64,000 nucleotides of DNA from Aristaeella lactis (GTDB lineage Bacteria; Bacillota; Clostridia; Christensenellales; Aristaeellaceae): contig NZ_CP069421.1 in the NCBI RefSeq assembly GCF_018118585.1, positions 2,666,001-2,730,000 of the forward strand, read 5' to 3'. Of the stretch, positions 25,764 through 35,266 are shown piece by piece. The notes under the pieces are model-generated. The model saw nothing but the letters and a program-made list of their open reading frames with translations. It did not search any database and was not told the origin of the DNA. The translations under genes were made by a program, and so were the position numbers. The stretch's first letter is position 1. Each line of letters starts with the position of its first letter.

Positions 25764-28478
25764 ATGAAGAAACTTGCATTGCTCCTGGCGCTGTGTCTGT
25801 TTGTGAGCAGCATCGGTCTGACCGCGCTTGCGGAAGAACCCGTTGCTGAAGCGGCAGAACCTGTTGCGGAAGTTGCCGCGGAAGAAGCTGCTCCCGCTGA
25901 GGAGCCTGCGGCTGAAGAAACTGCTCCTGCCGAGGAGGCCGCTCCCGCTGAGGAAGCTGCCCCTGCTGAAGAAGCTGCTCCCGCTGAGGAAGCTGCCCCT
26001 GCTGAAGAAGCTGCTCCCGCTGAGGAAGCCGCTCCTGCTGAGGAAGCCGCTCCCGCTGAAGAAGCCGCTCCTGCTGAAGAAGCTGCTCCTGCTGAGGAAG
26101 CTGCTCCCGCTGAGGAAGCTGCTCCTGCCGAGGAAGCTGCTCCCGCTGAAGAGCAGAAGAAAGAATCCATGACGAGGAAACTCGCCGGCGGCACTGTGCT
26201 GTATGCTGACAAGGAACTGACCAATGAGATCGGTACCCTGAACGGCGGCGCGCTGGTCATCCTGACCGGTGTTGAAGAAGATGCTGCCAGCATCCGCTAT
26301 GCTGTGGAAGAGAACGGCGCCCGCGTGGTTAAGACCGCCTGGGTTAAGGCTGACGCGCTGAAGGATGCCGGTGAGGAAGACCTGACCGAAGCCCAGCTGA
26401 AGGCTGTTGCTTTTGTTGCGGTTGAAGCTGCTGAAGAAGAACCCGCTGCTGAAGAACCTGCTGCTGAAGAAGCCGCTGAGGAACCTGCCGCGGAAGAAGC
26501 TGAAGAAGAGCCCGCCGCAGAGGAAGAGTCTGCTGAGGAACCCGCTGCTGAAGAAGCTGCGGAGGAAGAACCCGCCGCTGAGGAAGCTGAGGAAGCCCCC
26601 GCTGCTGAAGAAGTGGTTGCTGAGGAAGCTGTAGAAGAAGCTCCTGCCGCCGCGGAAGAACCCGCTGTGGTTGAAGAGCCTGTGGCCGAAGAAGCGCCTG
26701 CCGCTGCTGAGGAGCCCGCTGCTGAAGAAGAAGCCGCTACTCCTACCGAGGTAGCCGAGATCGAAGAAGAGACCGTTGAGGAAGAGGCCCTGGAAGGAGC
26801 TTCTCCTGACGACTATGTGGTTCGTGATGACGGTACGATCATCGAGTACAACGGTACCTCCACCTCCATCACCCTGCCGCTGACTGTGAAGGGTGTTGCG
26901 GTGAAACGTCTGAGCGAGGCTGTTTTCGCCAACAACAAGAAGATCCTGAACGTGACTCTGCCGGACAGCATCATGGTGGATGCCGGCGCTTTCCGGAATT
27001 GTACCTCCCTGCTGAGCGTGAGCATGCACAACAGCATCGACACGATCTCCGCGGAGTGCTTTGAAGGCTGTACTGCCCTGCTGACCGTTTCCTGGCCGGA
27101 AAGTCTGAAGACGATCGAGCATGACGCCTTCAGCGGCTGCACCAGCCTGACCGGTGTTCCGTCCGGTACAAAGCTGGAAACCCTGGGCGACAACGCTTTC
27201 AAGGGATGTACCGCGCTGACCTATGCTGACCTGCCTTCCACGCTGACCAAGATCGGCCAGGGTGCTTTCGCCGGCTGCAACAAGCTGCAGGAGATCGTGA
27301 TCCCCGACAGCGTGACCGTGCTGGGCAACCGTGCTTTCGAAGGCTGCTCTGCCGCGACCAAGCTGACCCTGTCCAAGGGCGTGACTGTGATCAACAACTA
27401 CTGCTTCAGCGGCTGCAGCAGCATCGGAGAGATCAATATCCCCTCCAATGTGGTTGAAATCGGCCGTGAAGCCTTTGCGAACTGCACTGCCGCTTCTATC
27501 ATCCGCCTGCCCAAGGAACTGGTGCAGGTCGGTAATGACGCCTTCACCGGACGGAACGCTGACAGCGTTATGTTCTGGAAAGAGTGCCAGGGCAAGGATA
27601 AGGTCTACCTGGGCACCAACGCCCTGGGCAGCGCCGGTTATATCGTTGCGCCGCAGGAGTCCAAGGCTGCTGATTACGCCAAGGATCACGCCGGCGTCAC
27701 CCTGATCACCTCCGAAGTCTGGGACTATGTGGTTCGCTGCTACAATCTGATCCAGGGCCGTACACCCGCTGACAGCGAAGTGCTGTACTGGGCGAAGCCC
27801 ATTTCCGCCGGCAAGGAAACCGGTGCCTCCATCGTGAAGAACTTCTTCGACAGTAACGAGTTCAAGAAGAAGAACCTTTCCAATGAAGCGAAGGTTAAGC
27901 TCCTGTATCAGGTTATGCAGGCCCGTACCCCCGAAGCATGGGAAGTTGAATACTGGCTGGATTTCCTGGAAAGCGGATTCACCACTGACTATGTGATCAA
28001 CGGATTCGCTACTTCCAATGAATTCAAAGGTATCTGTGACTTCTACAAGATGAAGCCCGGCACCGTTGCCGTGACCAAGTACCGCGACAAGAACAAGCTG
28101 GCCACCGCGTTCGTTGCCCGCTGCTACACCAAGGCCCTGGGCCGGAAGTATGATGAAACCGGTATCGAATACTGGTGCGAACGCCTGCTGACGGGCAAGG
28201 ATACTCCCGCGAAGGTCGCCTCCGGCTTCGTGTTCTCCGATGAAGCGAAGAAGAAGAACTGGAACAATACCCAGTTCCTGGAAGTGCTGTATCACCTCTT
28301 CTTTGACCGTGAGCCCGATTCTGTCGGTATGGCCTACTGGCTGCCGAAGCTGAACGCCGGTATGAAGAGAGAAAACGTTGTGAACGGCTTCGCTTCCTCC
28401 GATGAGTTCAAGGTGCTGCTGAAGAAGTACAACCTGGATAACATCAAGCCGGCCAAGAACACGAAGAAAAAGAAGTAA
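25764..28478 (+). CDS. Secreted repeat-rich protein: EEAAPA repeats, SH3-like, BspA leucine-rich repeats, DUF4214
   Basis: The 904-residue protein has a signal peptide (MKKLALLLALCLFVSSIGLTALA) and AGAAGGAG upstream. Residues ~30-130 are about a dozen EEAAPA hexapeptides; ~135-215 look SH3-like (GGTVLYADKELTNEIG...); ~220-345 are another Glu/Ala/Pro-rich stretch; ~350-645 are BspA-type LRR_5 repeats (AFxGCTSL pattern); ~655-895 hold DUF4214 repeats (YWxxxLxxG, VxGFxxSxEF pattern), ending in a lysine tail. It is probably an abundant cell-surface protein; DUF4214 often occurs in glycan-associated surface proteins. Its own strong promoter sets it apart from the flanking glycosyltransferase genes. 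The 18-bp DNA repeats could vary in number. Confidence 0.88.
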   Translation: MKKLALLLALCLFVSSIGLTALAEEPVAEAAEPVAEVAAEEAAPAEEPAAEETAPAEEAAPAEEAAPAEEAAPAEEAAPAEEAAPAEEAAPAEEAAPAEEAAPAEEAAPAEEAAPAEEAAPAEEAAPAEEQKKESMTRKLAGGTVLYADKELTNEIGTLNGGALVILTGVEEDAASIRYAVEENGARVVKTAWVKADALKDAGEEDLTEAQLKAVAFVAVEAAEEEPAAEEPAAEEAAEEPAAEEAEEEPAAEEESAEEPAAEEAAEEEPAAEEAEEAPAAEEVVAEEAVEEAPAAAEEPAVVEEPVAEEAPAAAEEPAAEEEAATPTEVAEIEEETVEEEALEGASPDDYVVRDDGTIIEYNGTSTSITLPLTVKGVAVKRLSEAVFANNKKILNVTLPDSIMVDAGAFRNCTSLLSVSMHNSIDTISAECFEGCTALLTVSWPESLKTIEHDAFSGCTSLTGVPSGTKLETLGDNAFKGCTALTYADLPSTLTKIGQGAFAGCNKLQEIVIPDSVTVLGNRAFEGCSAATKLTLSKGVTVINNYCFSGCSSIGEINIPSNVVEIGREAFANCTAASIIRLPKELVQVGNDAFTGRNADSVMFWKECQGKDKVYLGTNALGSAGYIVAPQESKAADYAKDHAGVTLITSEVWDYVVRCYNLIQGRTPADSEVLYWAKPISAGKETGASIVKNFFDSNEFKKKNLSNEAKVKLLYQVMQARTPEAWEVEYWLDFLESGFTTDYVINGFATSNEFKGICDFYKMKPGTVAVTKYRDKNKLATAFVARCYTKALGRKYDETGIEYWCERLLTGKDTPAKVASGFVFSDEAKKKNWNNTQFLEVLYHLFFDREPDSVGMAYWLPKLNAGMKRENVVNGFASSDEFKVLLKKYNLDNIKPAKNTKKKK

Positions 28479-28512
28479 TTTCCGAAACTGAACGTAAAAT
28501 CAAACATGTACG

Positions 28513-28554
28513 CTCCCTCCTGCGGGGCAGCTCCGGGCTGCCCCCTGGAGGGAG
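28513..28554 (+). terminator. Large GC-rich hairpin after the secreted protein gene
   Basis: Outer arms CTCCCTCC/GGAGGGAG and inner arms GGGGCAG/CTGCCCC form a nearly continuous stem. Only a weak T-rich stretch (ATTTAC) follows. It probably ends the highly expressed transcript. Confidence 0.7.
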
Positions 28555-28592
28555 ATTTACAGTATCAGGAAAGTATTCCGGAAAGAGTGAAG

Positions 28593-29525
28593 ATGGGAAA
28601 GATCAAAAAGATCCTCGGCGCGTTCCTCCATGCGCCGGAACGTTTTGACGAGCTGGCCGGAAGAATCGCGAAAACGGACAGCAGCCTGGGCAAACGGGTG
28701 GATGAGCTGAACATAGACTGGTTTATGGAACAGCTGCTCGGGAACCGGGAACTGCTGGAGAAACTGAACCGGCAGCTGAGTATCACGCCCACGGTGTGGG
28801 GTGATCCGGCGCGGCTGGAGATCGATGAAACGGCGGATGTATTCACCTGCTTTTTTAATACGAATTCAGGCCGGATCAGGATCGGGCAGTATACCTTTGC
28901 CGGGTCCGACGTGAGCCTGCTGGCGGGAAGCCACGATCCGAAACTGACGGGCTACCTGCGCAGGGACGCGGAACTGTCGGAGGGCTGTGACATCACCATC
29001 GGAAACGGGGTATGGCTGGCCTCCGGCTGTATTGTGCTGGGCCCATGCGAGATCGGCGATAACGCGGTGATCGCGGCCGGCGCGGTGGTGGTTCCCGGAA
29101 CGGTTGTGCCCGCGGGCGCTGTTTACGCAGGCATTCCCGCAAAGGAAACGGGTCGGCTGGATCCGGCGGACGGCGCCGGGGCGGAAGCGCCGGCAGTCCT
29201 CAGCGCGCTGGAGCGGAACGGGGGAATCCTGTTTACGGCGGGATGGACCTCCAAATCAACAGGGATCCTGTCCCATCCCGCACGGTTCCTGAAAGGGGAA
29301 GGCGTTGCGCTGACACGCCTGAGCCAGGCAACGGTGGAATACCGGATGAAGGATACTGAAAAAGCGGAGATCCTCATTTCCGGTCCCGGCGGGGAACAGC
29401 GGCTGGTGCTTTCCGGCATGGAAGGAAAAACGGAGACCGGGCTGCCTGTATTAACGGATGAAGTGACGGAAATCCGTTTCCGCCTCCTGACGCCGGGGGC
29501 AGAGGTCCTGCTGTCGGTCTATTAA
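28593..29525 (+). CDS. Hexapeptide-repeat acyltransferase with C-terminal extension
   Basis: ATG 28593 (MGKIKKILGAFLHAP) follows GGAAAGAG; the frame extends upstream through the terminator hairpin, which argues against an earlier start. The 310-residue protein has an N-terminal helical part (~1-75), a left-handed beta-helix at ~95-195 (GNGVWLASGCIVLG, CEIGDNAVIAAGAVV, AGIPAKETGR end), typical of O-acetyltransferases such as WbbJ/NodL, and a ~110-residue C-terminal domain of unknown type. It probably O-acetylates a sugar of the glycan. Confidence 0.75.
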   Translation: MGKIKKILGAFLHAPERFDELAGRIAKTDSSLGKRVDELNIDWFMEQLLGNRELLEKLNRQLSITPTVWGDPARLEIDETADVFTCFFNTNSGRIRIGQYTFAGSDVSLLAGSHDPKLTGYLRRDAELSEGCDITIGNGVWLASGCIVLGPCEIGDNAVIAAGAVVVPGTVVPAGAVYAGIPAKETGRLDPADGAGAEAPAVLSALERNGGILFTAGWTSKSTGILSHPARFLKGEGVALTRLSQATVEYRMKDTEKAEILISGPGGEQRLVLSGMEGKTETGLPVLTDEVTEIRFRLLTPGAEVLLSVY

Positions 29526-29547
29526 GCATTCCGGGGAGGAAATACTG

Positions 29548-30375
29548 TTGTTTTACCTGAAACTGATCCTGTATTATCTTCGGCATCCTGTCCAGCTGCT
29601 GAAGGGTTTATGGCGGAAAGTAAAAAGGATTCCGCCTGTTCATGCTGCCGGTGTGACAGCCAAGGGAATGCTGCACGCAACCCGGACAGAAACGCGTGTG
29701 GGTGAACTGGAGCAGGAAAAGTCTGTTATTGAAGCGGAGAACAGGGAACTGAAGGAAAGGATCCGCCGCCTGGAGGCGCTTCGGGATCTTCGGGAGGTTT
29801 CCCTGAGCGGGACCTGGCTCCGGGAGGAAGCACAGCGGCAGGCAGATGAACCGGAACGCCTTGAGATATACCGGAAGGTGATCGAGCAGAACCGCCGGGA
29901 GGATGAAGTGTTCCAGGCGGTGGCCCTGGGCTGCGGCCGGGGGGATACCCTGGCTGAACTGGAAGGCCTTGGGATACAGGCACTGGGTGTGGACGATGAC
30001 GCGGCCGCGGTCAGCGCATGCGCTGAAAAGAACCTGACAGCCGTTTATGCTGAGCCGGTCACCTGGCTCCGGAACTGCCAGAGCGGATCGGCGGACCTGA
30101 TCACAATGATCCACCTGACAGAACGCCTGGCACCGGAACAGGTCTGCCGGGCGCTGGAGGAGGCTGCCCGCGTGCTGCGGGAAGACGGAACGCTGATCAT
30201 TGAGACAGCGGATCCGGAACAGGCCGGAGAATACAGCATGCTGCGGGATCCGGCTTTTGCGACCGTGATGACTCCGGAAACGGTGACCGGGCTCGCCGGC
30301 CGCGCAGGGCTGAAAGCCGCGGAGACGGTACAGGCGGGCAGCGGAAACAGCATTGCTATCCTTCGGAATGAATAA
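29548..30375 (+). CDS. SAM-dependent methyltransferase with N-terminal coiled coil
   Basis: TTG 29548 follows GGGGAGG. The 275-residue protein has a basic amphipathic start, a coiled coil at ~48-82 (ELEQEKSVIEAENRELKERI) and a class I methyltransferase fold: motif I VALGCGRGDTLAEL, acidic ALGVDDDAAAV, and LEEAARVLREDGTLIIET. It probably methylates a sugar of the surface glycan, possibly a chain-terminating modification read by the Wzt C-terminal domain; that link is inferred from analogy with ABC-exported O-antigens. It lies 14 bases before the triple glycosyltransferase gene. Confidence 0.75.
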   Translation: MFYLKLILYYLRHPVQLLKGLWRKVKRIPPVHAAGVTAKGMLHATRTETRVGELEQEKSVIEAENRELKERIRRLEALRDLREVSLSGTWLREEAQRQADEPERLEIYRKVIEQNRREDEVFQAVALGCGRGDTLAELEGLGIQALGVDDDAAAVSACAEKNLTAVYAEPVTWLRNCQSGSADLITMIHLTERLAPEQVCRALEEAARVLREDGTLIIETADPEQAGEYSMLRDPAFATVMTPETVTGLAGRAGLKAAETVQAGSGNSIAILRNE

Positions 30376-30389
30376 GATGGAGATTGCTC

Positions 30390-33300
30390 ATGAGAATACT
30401 GGTTTGCAATGAACGGTTCCTGTTCCGCTTCGGCGTGGACCGGTGCCTGCTGATGCTGGGGAACCAGTGGCGGAAGGACGGTCATGAGATCATCATGATG
30501 GGCAACCGGATGGATCCGGCTTCTGTCAGCAAATGCTCTGACCGCTTTATCCGTATTCCGGACGCGCCGGATTACCGTACCTGGAATGAGTATACCCTGG
30601 ACTATCTCCGGGAGCACTGGGACGAATGGTTTAATGAAAGCAACCGGCCTGACGCCGCGCTGGTGGCGGGCTGGCCTTTTTACCTGTGCATTCCGTTCCT
30701 GCGGGAAAAGTGCGGATGCGTGGTTGCGCATGACCACGGGGCGGTTCCCGTGAAGGGAATGAGCGGTCCGAACCTGGAAAACCAGAAGCGTCTGAGACAG
30801 CTGCGGAAGGAAACCCTCTGCCAGGCAAACAAGATCATCGCGGTGAGCCGCTTCCTGGAGGAGACCCAGAGCAAACCGGATACAAAAGGGAAAGTGCCGA
30901 CCACCTGCGTGCTCAACGGCGTGGACCATATTGCGGGACGGCTGTGGGCCAATGAGGAACTGGACTTGCAGGACAACCATGTGGTGGAGGAAGTCCGGGC
31001 ACTGAAGAAAGCCGGAATGCGGATCCTTTTCCAGCCCGGGCGGTGGGAAAACGGAAACTATAAAAACTGCGCCGCGACAGTACAGCTGTCGAAGGCACTG
31101 ACAGATAAAGATATTGATCACCGGATCCTGGTGCTGGCGGACGAAAAGAGCCTGGAGACAGTACCGGAGGACATCCGGCGGAATTACCTGTGCACTGGGT
31201 TTGTGGATGATGAGACCATGAAACAGCTGATGGAGCTGTCGGACGTGGGGATCATTCCAAGCCTGTGGGAAGGGTTTGATCTTCCGCTGGGCGAGATGCA
31301 GTTCCTGGGCACCAAGACATTCGCACTGGATATCGGCGCGCATCCGGAAGTGGTGGTGGATCCTTATTTCCTGTGCAGGGATATGGGGGAAATGACCGAA
31401 AAAGTGATCCGGGAACTGAGCGGCGGACAGGCTTTTGACGAGGACCGGTTCCGGCAGCTCTGTGAACAGTACCGCAGGGAGTTTACCTGGGAAAACCGGG
31501 CAAAGCAGATGATGGATGAGATACAGGAATCCGTCCGGTCTGCCTTTGTCCTTTATGTTGACGTGACCAACGCGTGCAGGGATACCGCCAACGGCGGCAT
31601 TATGCGGGTGACGCGGAAATTGTCCAGGCACCTGCAGGAGCGGGTGAATACGGTTTTTGTGCTGTGGGATGACAGCATCGGACAGTTTGTGCTTCCGACA
31701 AAGCAGGAAATTGATACCCTGTCCCGTTTTGACGGACCGGATCCGAAAAAGATCCTTTACCGGTCCGGTTCGGAACAGAACCGCACGAAGATGGGGGATA
31801 TCCTGCAGAGGCTTCCGGCGGGACCGGGAAACCTGCTGGTCATTGAGACGGCACAGTACAGGATGCTGGAATGCGCGATCCCCTGGCTTCATGACCACGG
31901 GATCAGCGTTTCCGCGGTGTTTCATGACGCGATCCCGGTGCTCTATCCGCAATTCTGCAATGATGAGATCCTGGCCAACCACAGGGGTTATATGCTCTGC
32001 CTGGCGGAGATGGACAGTGTTATGCCCACGGCGGAGCATAACGGAACAGATCTGACGGAATACTGGGCGCAGAACGGGATTGAAACCGGCACCCGGGTGC
32101 GGGCTGTCGGCCTGGCAGCTGAAATAGACGGCATGCCCCGGAAACAGCAGAAGGCGGAACGTATGCCGGCAAACAAACAGATCCTGTTTGTTTCCACCCT
32201 GGAACCCCGGAAGAACCATATCCGTTTCCTGGAAGCGCTTGAGGTGCTTTTTGCGGCGCATCCGGAACTGGAAAAGACAACAAGCGTGCACCTGGTCGGC
32301 AAAAGATATGAGGAGCGGGAAGAGATCCCCGCCTTTGTGGAAGCTTTCTGCGCGGACCACAGGAATGTGAAATGGCTGGGGGTCGTGGATGACGCGACAC
32401 TCCGGGCGGAATATACAGCCTGTACGTTTACGGCCTATCCCTCAGAGGTTGAGGGTTTCGGTATGCCGATCATCGAAAGCCTGTGGGCGGGAAAACCCTG
32501 CCTGTGCAGCCGGGACGGAAGCATCGGGGAGCTGGCGGCGGCCGGAGGCTGCTGCCTGACGGATGTGACAGACCGGAAAGCGATGGCGGATGCCCTGTAC
32601 AAAATGCTGACGGATGAGGAATACCTGGTCCGCCTGCAGCATGAAGCAACGGAACGGACGATCCGCGGCTGGGCGGAATATGCGGATGAGATGGCAGACT
32701 GGCTGCGCGGCCTGCCCAGGTATACGCCTGATCCGGCGCGCGGAAGGATCCCCGGACGGATCCTGTGCGAGATCAGCCGGATGCGCGCAAACCATACAGG
32801 CCGCCGTATGGTCACAGTGAGCCACCTGTATCCCCCGGGAGTTATCGGCGGTGCGGAGATCATCGCGCATCACCAGCTGAGGGCCATACAGGGGGACGGA
32901 CTGGCAACGGGCATTGTGCTCTCGCTGGACGTGGACGGAAAGCATGTGCCTGGGACCATATACGGTGAAACCGTTGACGGGGTGAAGGTGATCCGGATCT
33001 GTCGGGATATCACCTGCATGGAACAGCGGGGGATCTGCTTCTTTGACCCGATGGTGAACGAGGTATTCCGGGAACTGTGTGAAGCCTGGGAACCTGAGGT
33101 TGTGCAGTTCCACCATGTGACCGGAATGTCCATGGGAATGGTTGAGATTGCAAGGCAGTATAAGGCAAAGACGGTCTTCACGCTGCATGACAACTGGGGA
33201 TTCTGCTATAAGAACACAAGGCTTATGGAGAACGGGCGGCTGTGCAGCGACGTGACTGCCTGTGAGAACTGCCGGGTGATGTTTGAATCCGACGGCATGC

Positions 33301-34259
33301 AGGTTCCCATGGGGGTCCGGAAGAGCTATTACCGGCATGTTTTTGAAAAAGCGGATGCCTTTGTTTCGCCCAGCGCCTACCTGGCGAGGGCTTATATAGC
33401 CGCGGGGTTTGACGCCCACAAGATGCACGTGGTGAAGAACGGGATTGATTACGCGTCCTACGCGAACCTGGAAAAGGTTCCGGGAAAACAGTTCCGGATC
33501 ACATACGCGGGTGTCTTCGGCCCGCATAAGGGTGTGGACGTGCTGATCCGTGCGGCGGCGCTGACGGAAGGCCTGAGTATCCTGATCAACCTGGTCGGAA
33601 AGGGCGATGAGGAGCCCTATTACCGGAAACTGATAGAAGAGCTGGGACTGACCGGAAAGATTGTTTTCCGGGGGAAACTGTCCAACGAGGAAATGCGCGG
33701 GATATACCGGGAAACAGACCTGTTCTGTCTTCCCGCCCTTTCACCGGAAAACCAGCCGGTGACCATTACCGAAGCGATGTCCTGCGGGATCCCCGTGATC
33801 GCTTCCGATGTTGGCGGCGTGAAGGAACTGGTGGAGGACGGTGTGACCGGATACCTGGTCGAAGCGGGAAACGCGGAGGACCTGGCAGCGAAGATCCGCC
33901 TGCTGTGCAATGACCCGGACGCCTGTAAACGGATGGGTGAGACCGGAAAACAGCGCATGGCGGATAATGATTTCCACTGCCACGCGCGGAATATGGCGGA
34001 ACTGTTTGACCGGATCCGTCCGGCGAAACCGGTGAAGGGCAGGAAGATCCTCCTGGTGAAGGGAAAGAAGCTGCCTCTGTATATGGACCGGATGACACGA
34101 TATGATGTGATCCCCATGGACTGGATCGTGGACGGAGAGGATTATGCCCGGACGGAGGCGGTCCTGGTGCCAGACGGGGAAACGCTGACCGACGCGGAAA
34201 AAGAAACTGTGGAGCGGTATCAGCTGCAGGTTATCAATACGATTGACCGGATCTCCTGA
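30390..34259 (+). CDS. Three-module GT4 glycosyltransferase
   Basis: ATG 30390 follows TGGAG; TTG 30384 is an in-frame alternative. The 1289-residue protein holds three GT-B modules. Module 1 (~1-385) ends with PSLWEGFDLPLGEMQFLG. Module 2 (~390-790) starts FVLYVDVTNACRD and has ILFVSTLEPRKNH and YPSEVEGFGMPIIESLWAGK. Module 3 (~805-1215) starts MVTVSHLYPPGVIGGAE and has ITYAGVFGPHKGVDVL and CLPALSPENQPVTITEAMSCG. A ~75-residue tail follows (GRKILLVKGKKLPLYMDRM). Each module keeps its donor-site acidic motif, although module 1 is the most diverged. One chain could add three successive sugars of a repeat unit. Confidence 0.88.
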   Translation: MRILVCNERFLFRFGVDRCLLMLGNQWRKDGHEIIMMGNRMDPASVSKCSDRFIRIPDAPDYRTWNEYTLDYLREHWDEWFNESNRPDAALVAGWPFYLCIPFLREKCGCVVAHDHGAVPVKGMSGPNLENQKRLRQLRKETLCQANKIIAVSRFLEETQSKPDTKGKVPTTCVLNGVDHIAGRLWANEELDLQDNHVVEEVRALKKAGMRILFQPGRWENGNYKNCAATVQLSKALTDKDIDHRILVLADEKSLETVPEDIRRNYLCTGFVDDETMKQLMELSDVGIIPSLWEGFDLPLGEMQFLGTKTFALDIGAHPEVVVDPYFLCRDMGEMTEKVIRELSGGQAFDEDRFRQLCEQYRREFTWENRAKQMMDEIQESVRSAFVLYVDVTNACRDTANGGIMRVTRKLSRHLQERVNTVFVLWDDSIGQFVLPTKQEIDTLSRFDGPDPKKILYRSGSEQNRTKMGDILQRLPAGPGNLLVIETAQYRMLECAIPWLHDHGISVSAVFHDAIPVLYPQFCNDEILANHRGYMLCLAEMDSVMPTAEHNGTDLTEYWAQNGIETGTRVRAVGLAAEIDGMPRKQQKAERMPANKQILFVSTLEPRKNHIRFLEALEVLFAAHPELEKTTSVHLVGKRYEEREEIPAFVEAFCADHRNVKWLGVVDDATLRAEYTACTFTAYPSEVEGFGMPIIESLWAGKPCLCSRDGSIGELAAAGGCCLTDVTDRKAMADALYKMLTDEEYLVRLQHEATERTIRGWAEYADEMADWLRGLPRYTPDPARGRIPGRILCEISRMRANHTGRRMVTVSHLYPPGVIGGAEIIAHHQLRAIQGDGLATGIVLSLDVDGKHVPGTIYGETVDGVKVIRICRDITCMEQRGICFFDPMVNEVFRELCEAWEPEVVQFHHVTGMSMGMVEIARQYKAKTVFTLHDNWGFCYKNTRLMENGRLCSDVTACENCRVMFESDGMQVPMGVRKSYYRHVFEKADAFVSPSAYLARAYIAAGFDAHKMHVVKNGIDYASYANLEKVPGKQFRITYAGVFGPHKGVDVLIRAAALTEGLSILINLVGKGDEEPYYRKLIEELGLTGKIVFRGKLSNEEMRGIYRETDLFCLPALSPENQPVTITEAMSCGIPVIASDVGGVKELVEDGVTGYLVEAGNAEDLAAKIRLLCNDPDACKRMGETGKQRMADNDFHCHARNMAELFDRIRPAKPVKGRKILLVKGKKLPLYMDRMTRYDVIPMDWIVDGEDYARTEAVLVPDGETLTDAEKETVERYQLQVINTIDRIS

Positions 34260-34288
34260 CCGGAAGCCTGCGGGGGAACGGGATTGAG

Positions 34289-34317
34289 TTCATAAAACCG
34301 GATGATTATGGTACAAT
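34289..34317 (+). promoter_or_regulatory. Candidate sigma-A promoter for rfbACB
   Basis: TTCATA (34289-34294) and TACAAT (34312-34317), 17-base spacer, 42 bases before the rfbA start. Confidence 0.55.
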
Positions 34318-34359
34318 AATCTGTAACGAACCGTACAGGGAAGGATGAGGAGGAACGGC

Positions 34360-35247
34360 ATGAAGGGCATTATCCTGGCCGGCGGAGCCGGAACAAGGCT
34401 GTATCCGCTGACGATGGTGACATCCAAGCAGCTGCTGCCGGTGTATGACAAGCCGATGATCTATTATCCGCTGAGCACGCTGATGCTTGCCGGAATCCGG
34501 GATATCCTGATCATTTCCACCCCGGAGGACACGCCGCGGTTTGAGCACCTGCTGGGAGACGGATCCCAGTTTGGCCTGACGCTTTCCTACAAGGTGCAGC
34601 CCAGTCCGGACGGCCTCGCGCAGGCCTTTATCCTCGGTGAGGAATTCCTGAACGGGGAAGCCGGAGCTATGATCCTGGGAGATAATATTTTCTACGGAAA
34701 CGGCTTCCGCAAAACGCTTACGGCCGCGGTGAAAAACGCTGAACAAAACGGCAGGGCGACTGTGTTCGGATACTATGTTCCGGATCCGGAACGCTTTGGC
34801 GTGGTTGAGTTTGATGACAACGGAAAAGTCCTGAGCATTGAGGAAAAACCGGTGGAACCCAAGTCCAATTACGCTGTGACAGGCCTGTACTTTTATCCGG
34901 CCGGAGTCAGCAGCCGGGCTGGGCAGATCAAACCTTCCGCCCGGGGGGAACTGGAGATCACCACACTGAATGAGATGTATCTGCAGGATGGCCTGCTGGA
35001 TGTACAGATCCTGGGCCGGGGATATGCCTGGCTGGATACCGGCACGATGGACAGCCTGCTGGAGGCGGCGGATTACGTGAGGATGATCCAGCAGCGGCAG
35101 AGCGTGGTCATCTCCGCCCCGGAGGAGATCGCGTTCATTAACGGCTGGATCGACCGCGACAAGCTGCTGGAAAGCGCGGCGAAATACGGAAAGAGCCCCT
35201 ACGGCGGACATCTGAAGGCCGTAGCGGAAAGGAAATTTATATACTGA
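34360..35247 (+). CDS. rfbA: Glucose-1-phosphate thymidylyltransferase
   Basis: The 295-residue enzyme makes dTDP-glucose from glucose-1-phosphate and dTTP. It has [43 protein letters not shown] and the family segment LAWLDTG-like [18 protein letters not shown] 34360 follows GAGGAGG, better than the ATG five codons upstream. It is the first step toward dTDP-rhamnose or another dTDP-4-keto-6-deoxy sugar. rfbC and rfbB follow, with rfbD absent. Confidence 0.95.
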   Translation: MKGIILAGGAGTRLYPLTMVTSKQLLPVYDKPMIYYPLSTLMLAGIRDILIISTPEDTPRFEHLLGDGSQFGLTLSYKVQPSPDGLAQAFILGEEFLNGEAGAMILGDNIFYGNGFRKTLTAAVKNAEQNGRATVFGYYVPDPERFGVVEFDDNGKVLSIEEKPVEPKSNYAVTGLYFYPAGVSSRAGQIKPSARGELEITTLNEMYLQDGLLDVQILGRGYAWLDTGTMDSLLEAADYVRMIQQRQSVVISAPEEIAFINGWIDRDKLLESAAKYGKSPYGGHLKAVAERKFIY

Positions 35248-35266
35248 AAACAGGACGAATAAGACA

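Noticed and set aside
25725-28295. 856-residue open frame antisense to the secreted BspA/DUF4214 gene
   Set aside because: Its Gly/Ser/Phe repeats are the mirror of the EEAAPA and Glu-rich coding repeats; no start context, and the plus-strand gene has a signal peptide, promoter and known domains.
30045-32360. 771-residue antisense frame over the triple glycosyltransferase
   Set aside because: No motif or start signal; sense strand is clearly coding.
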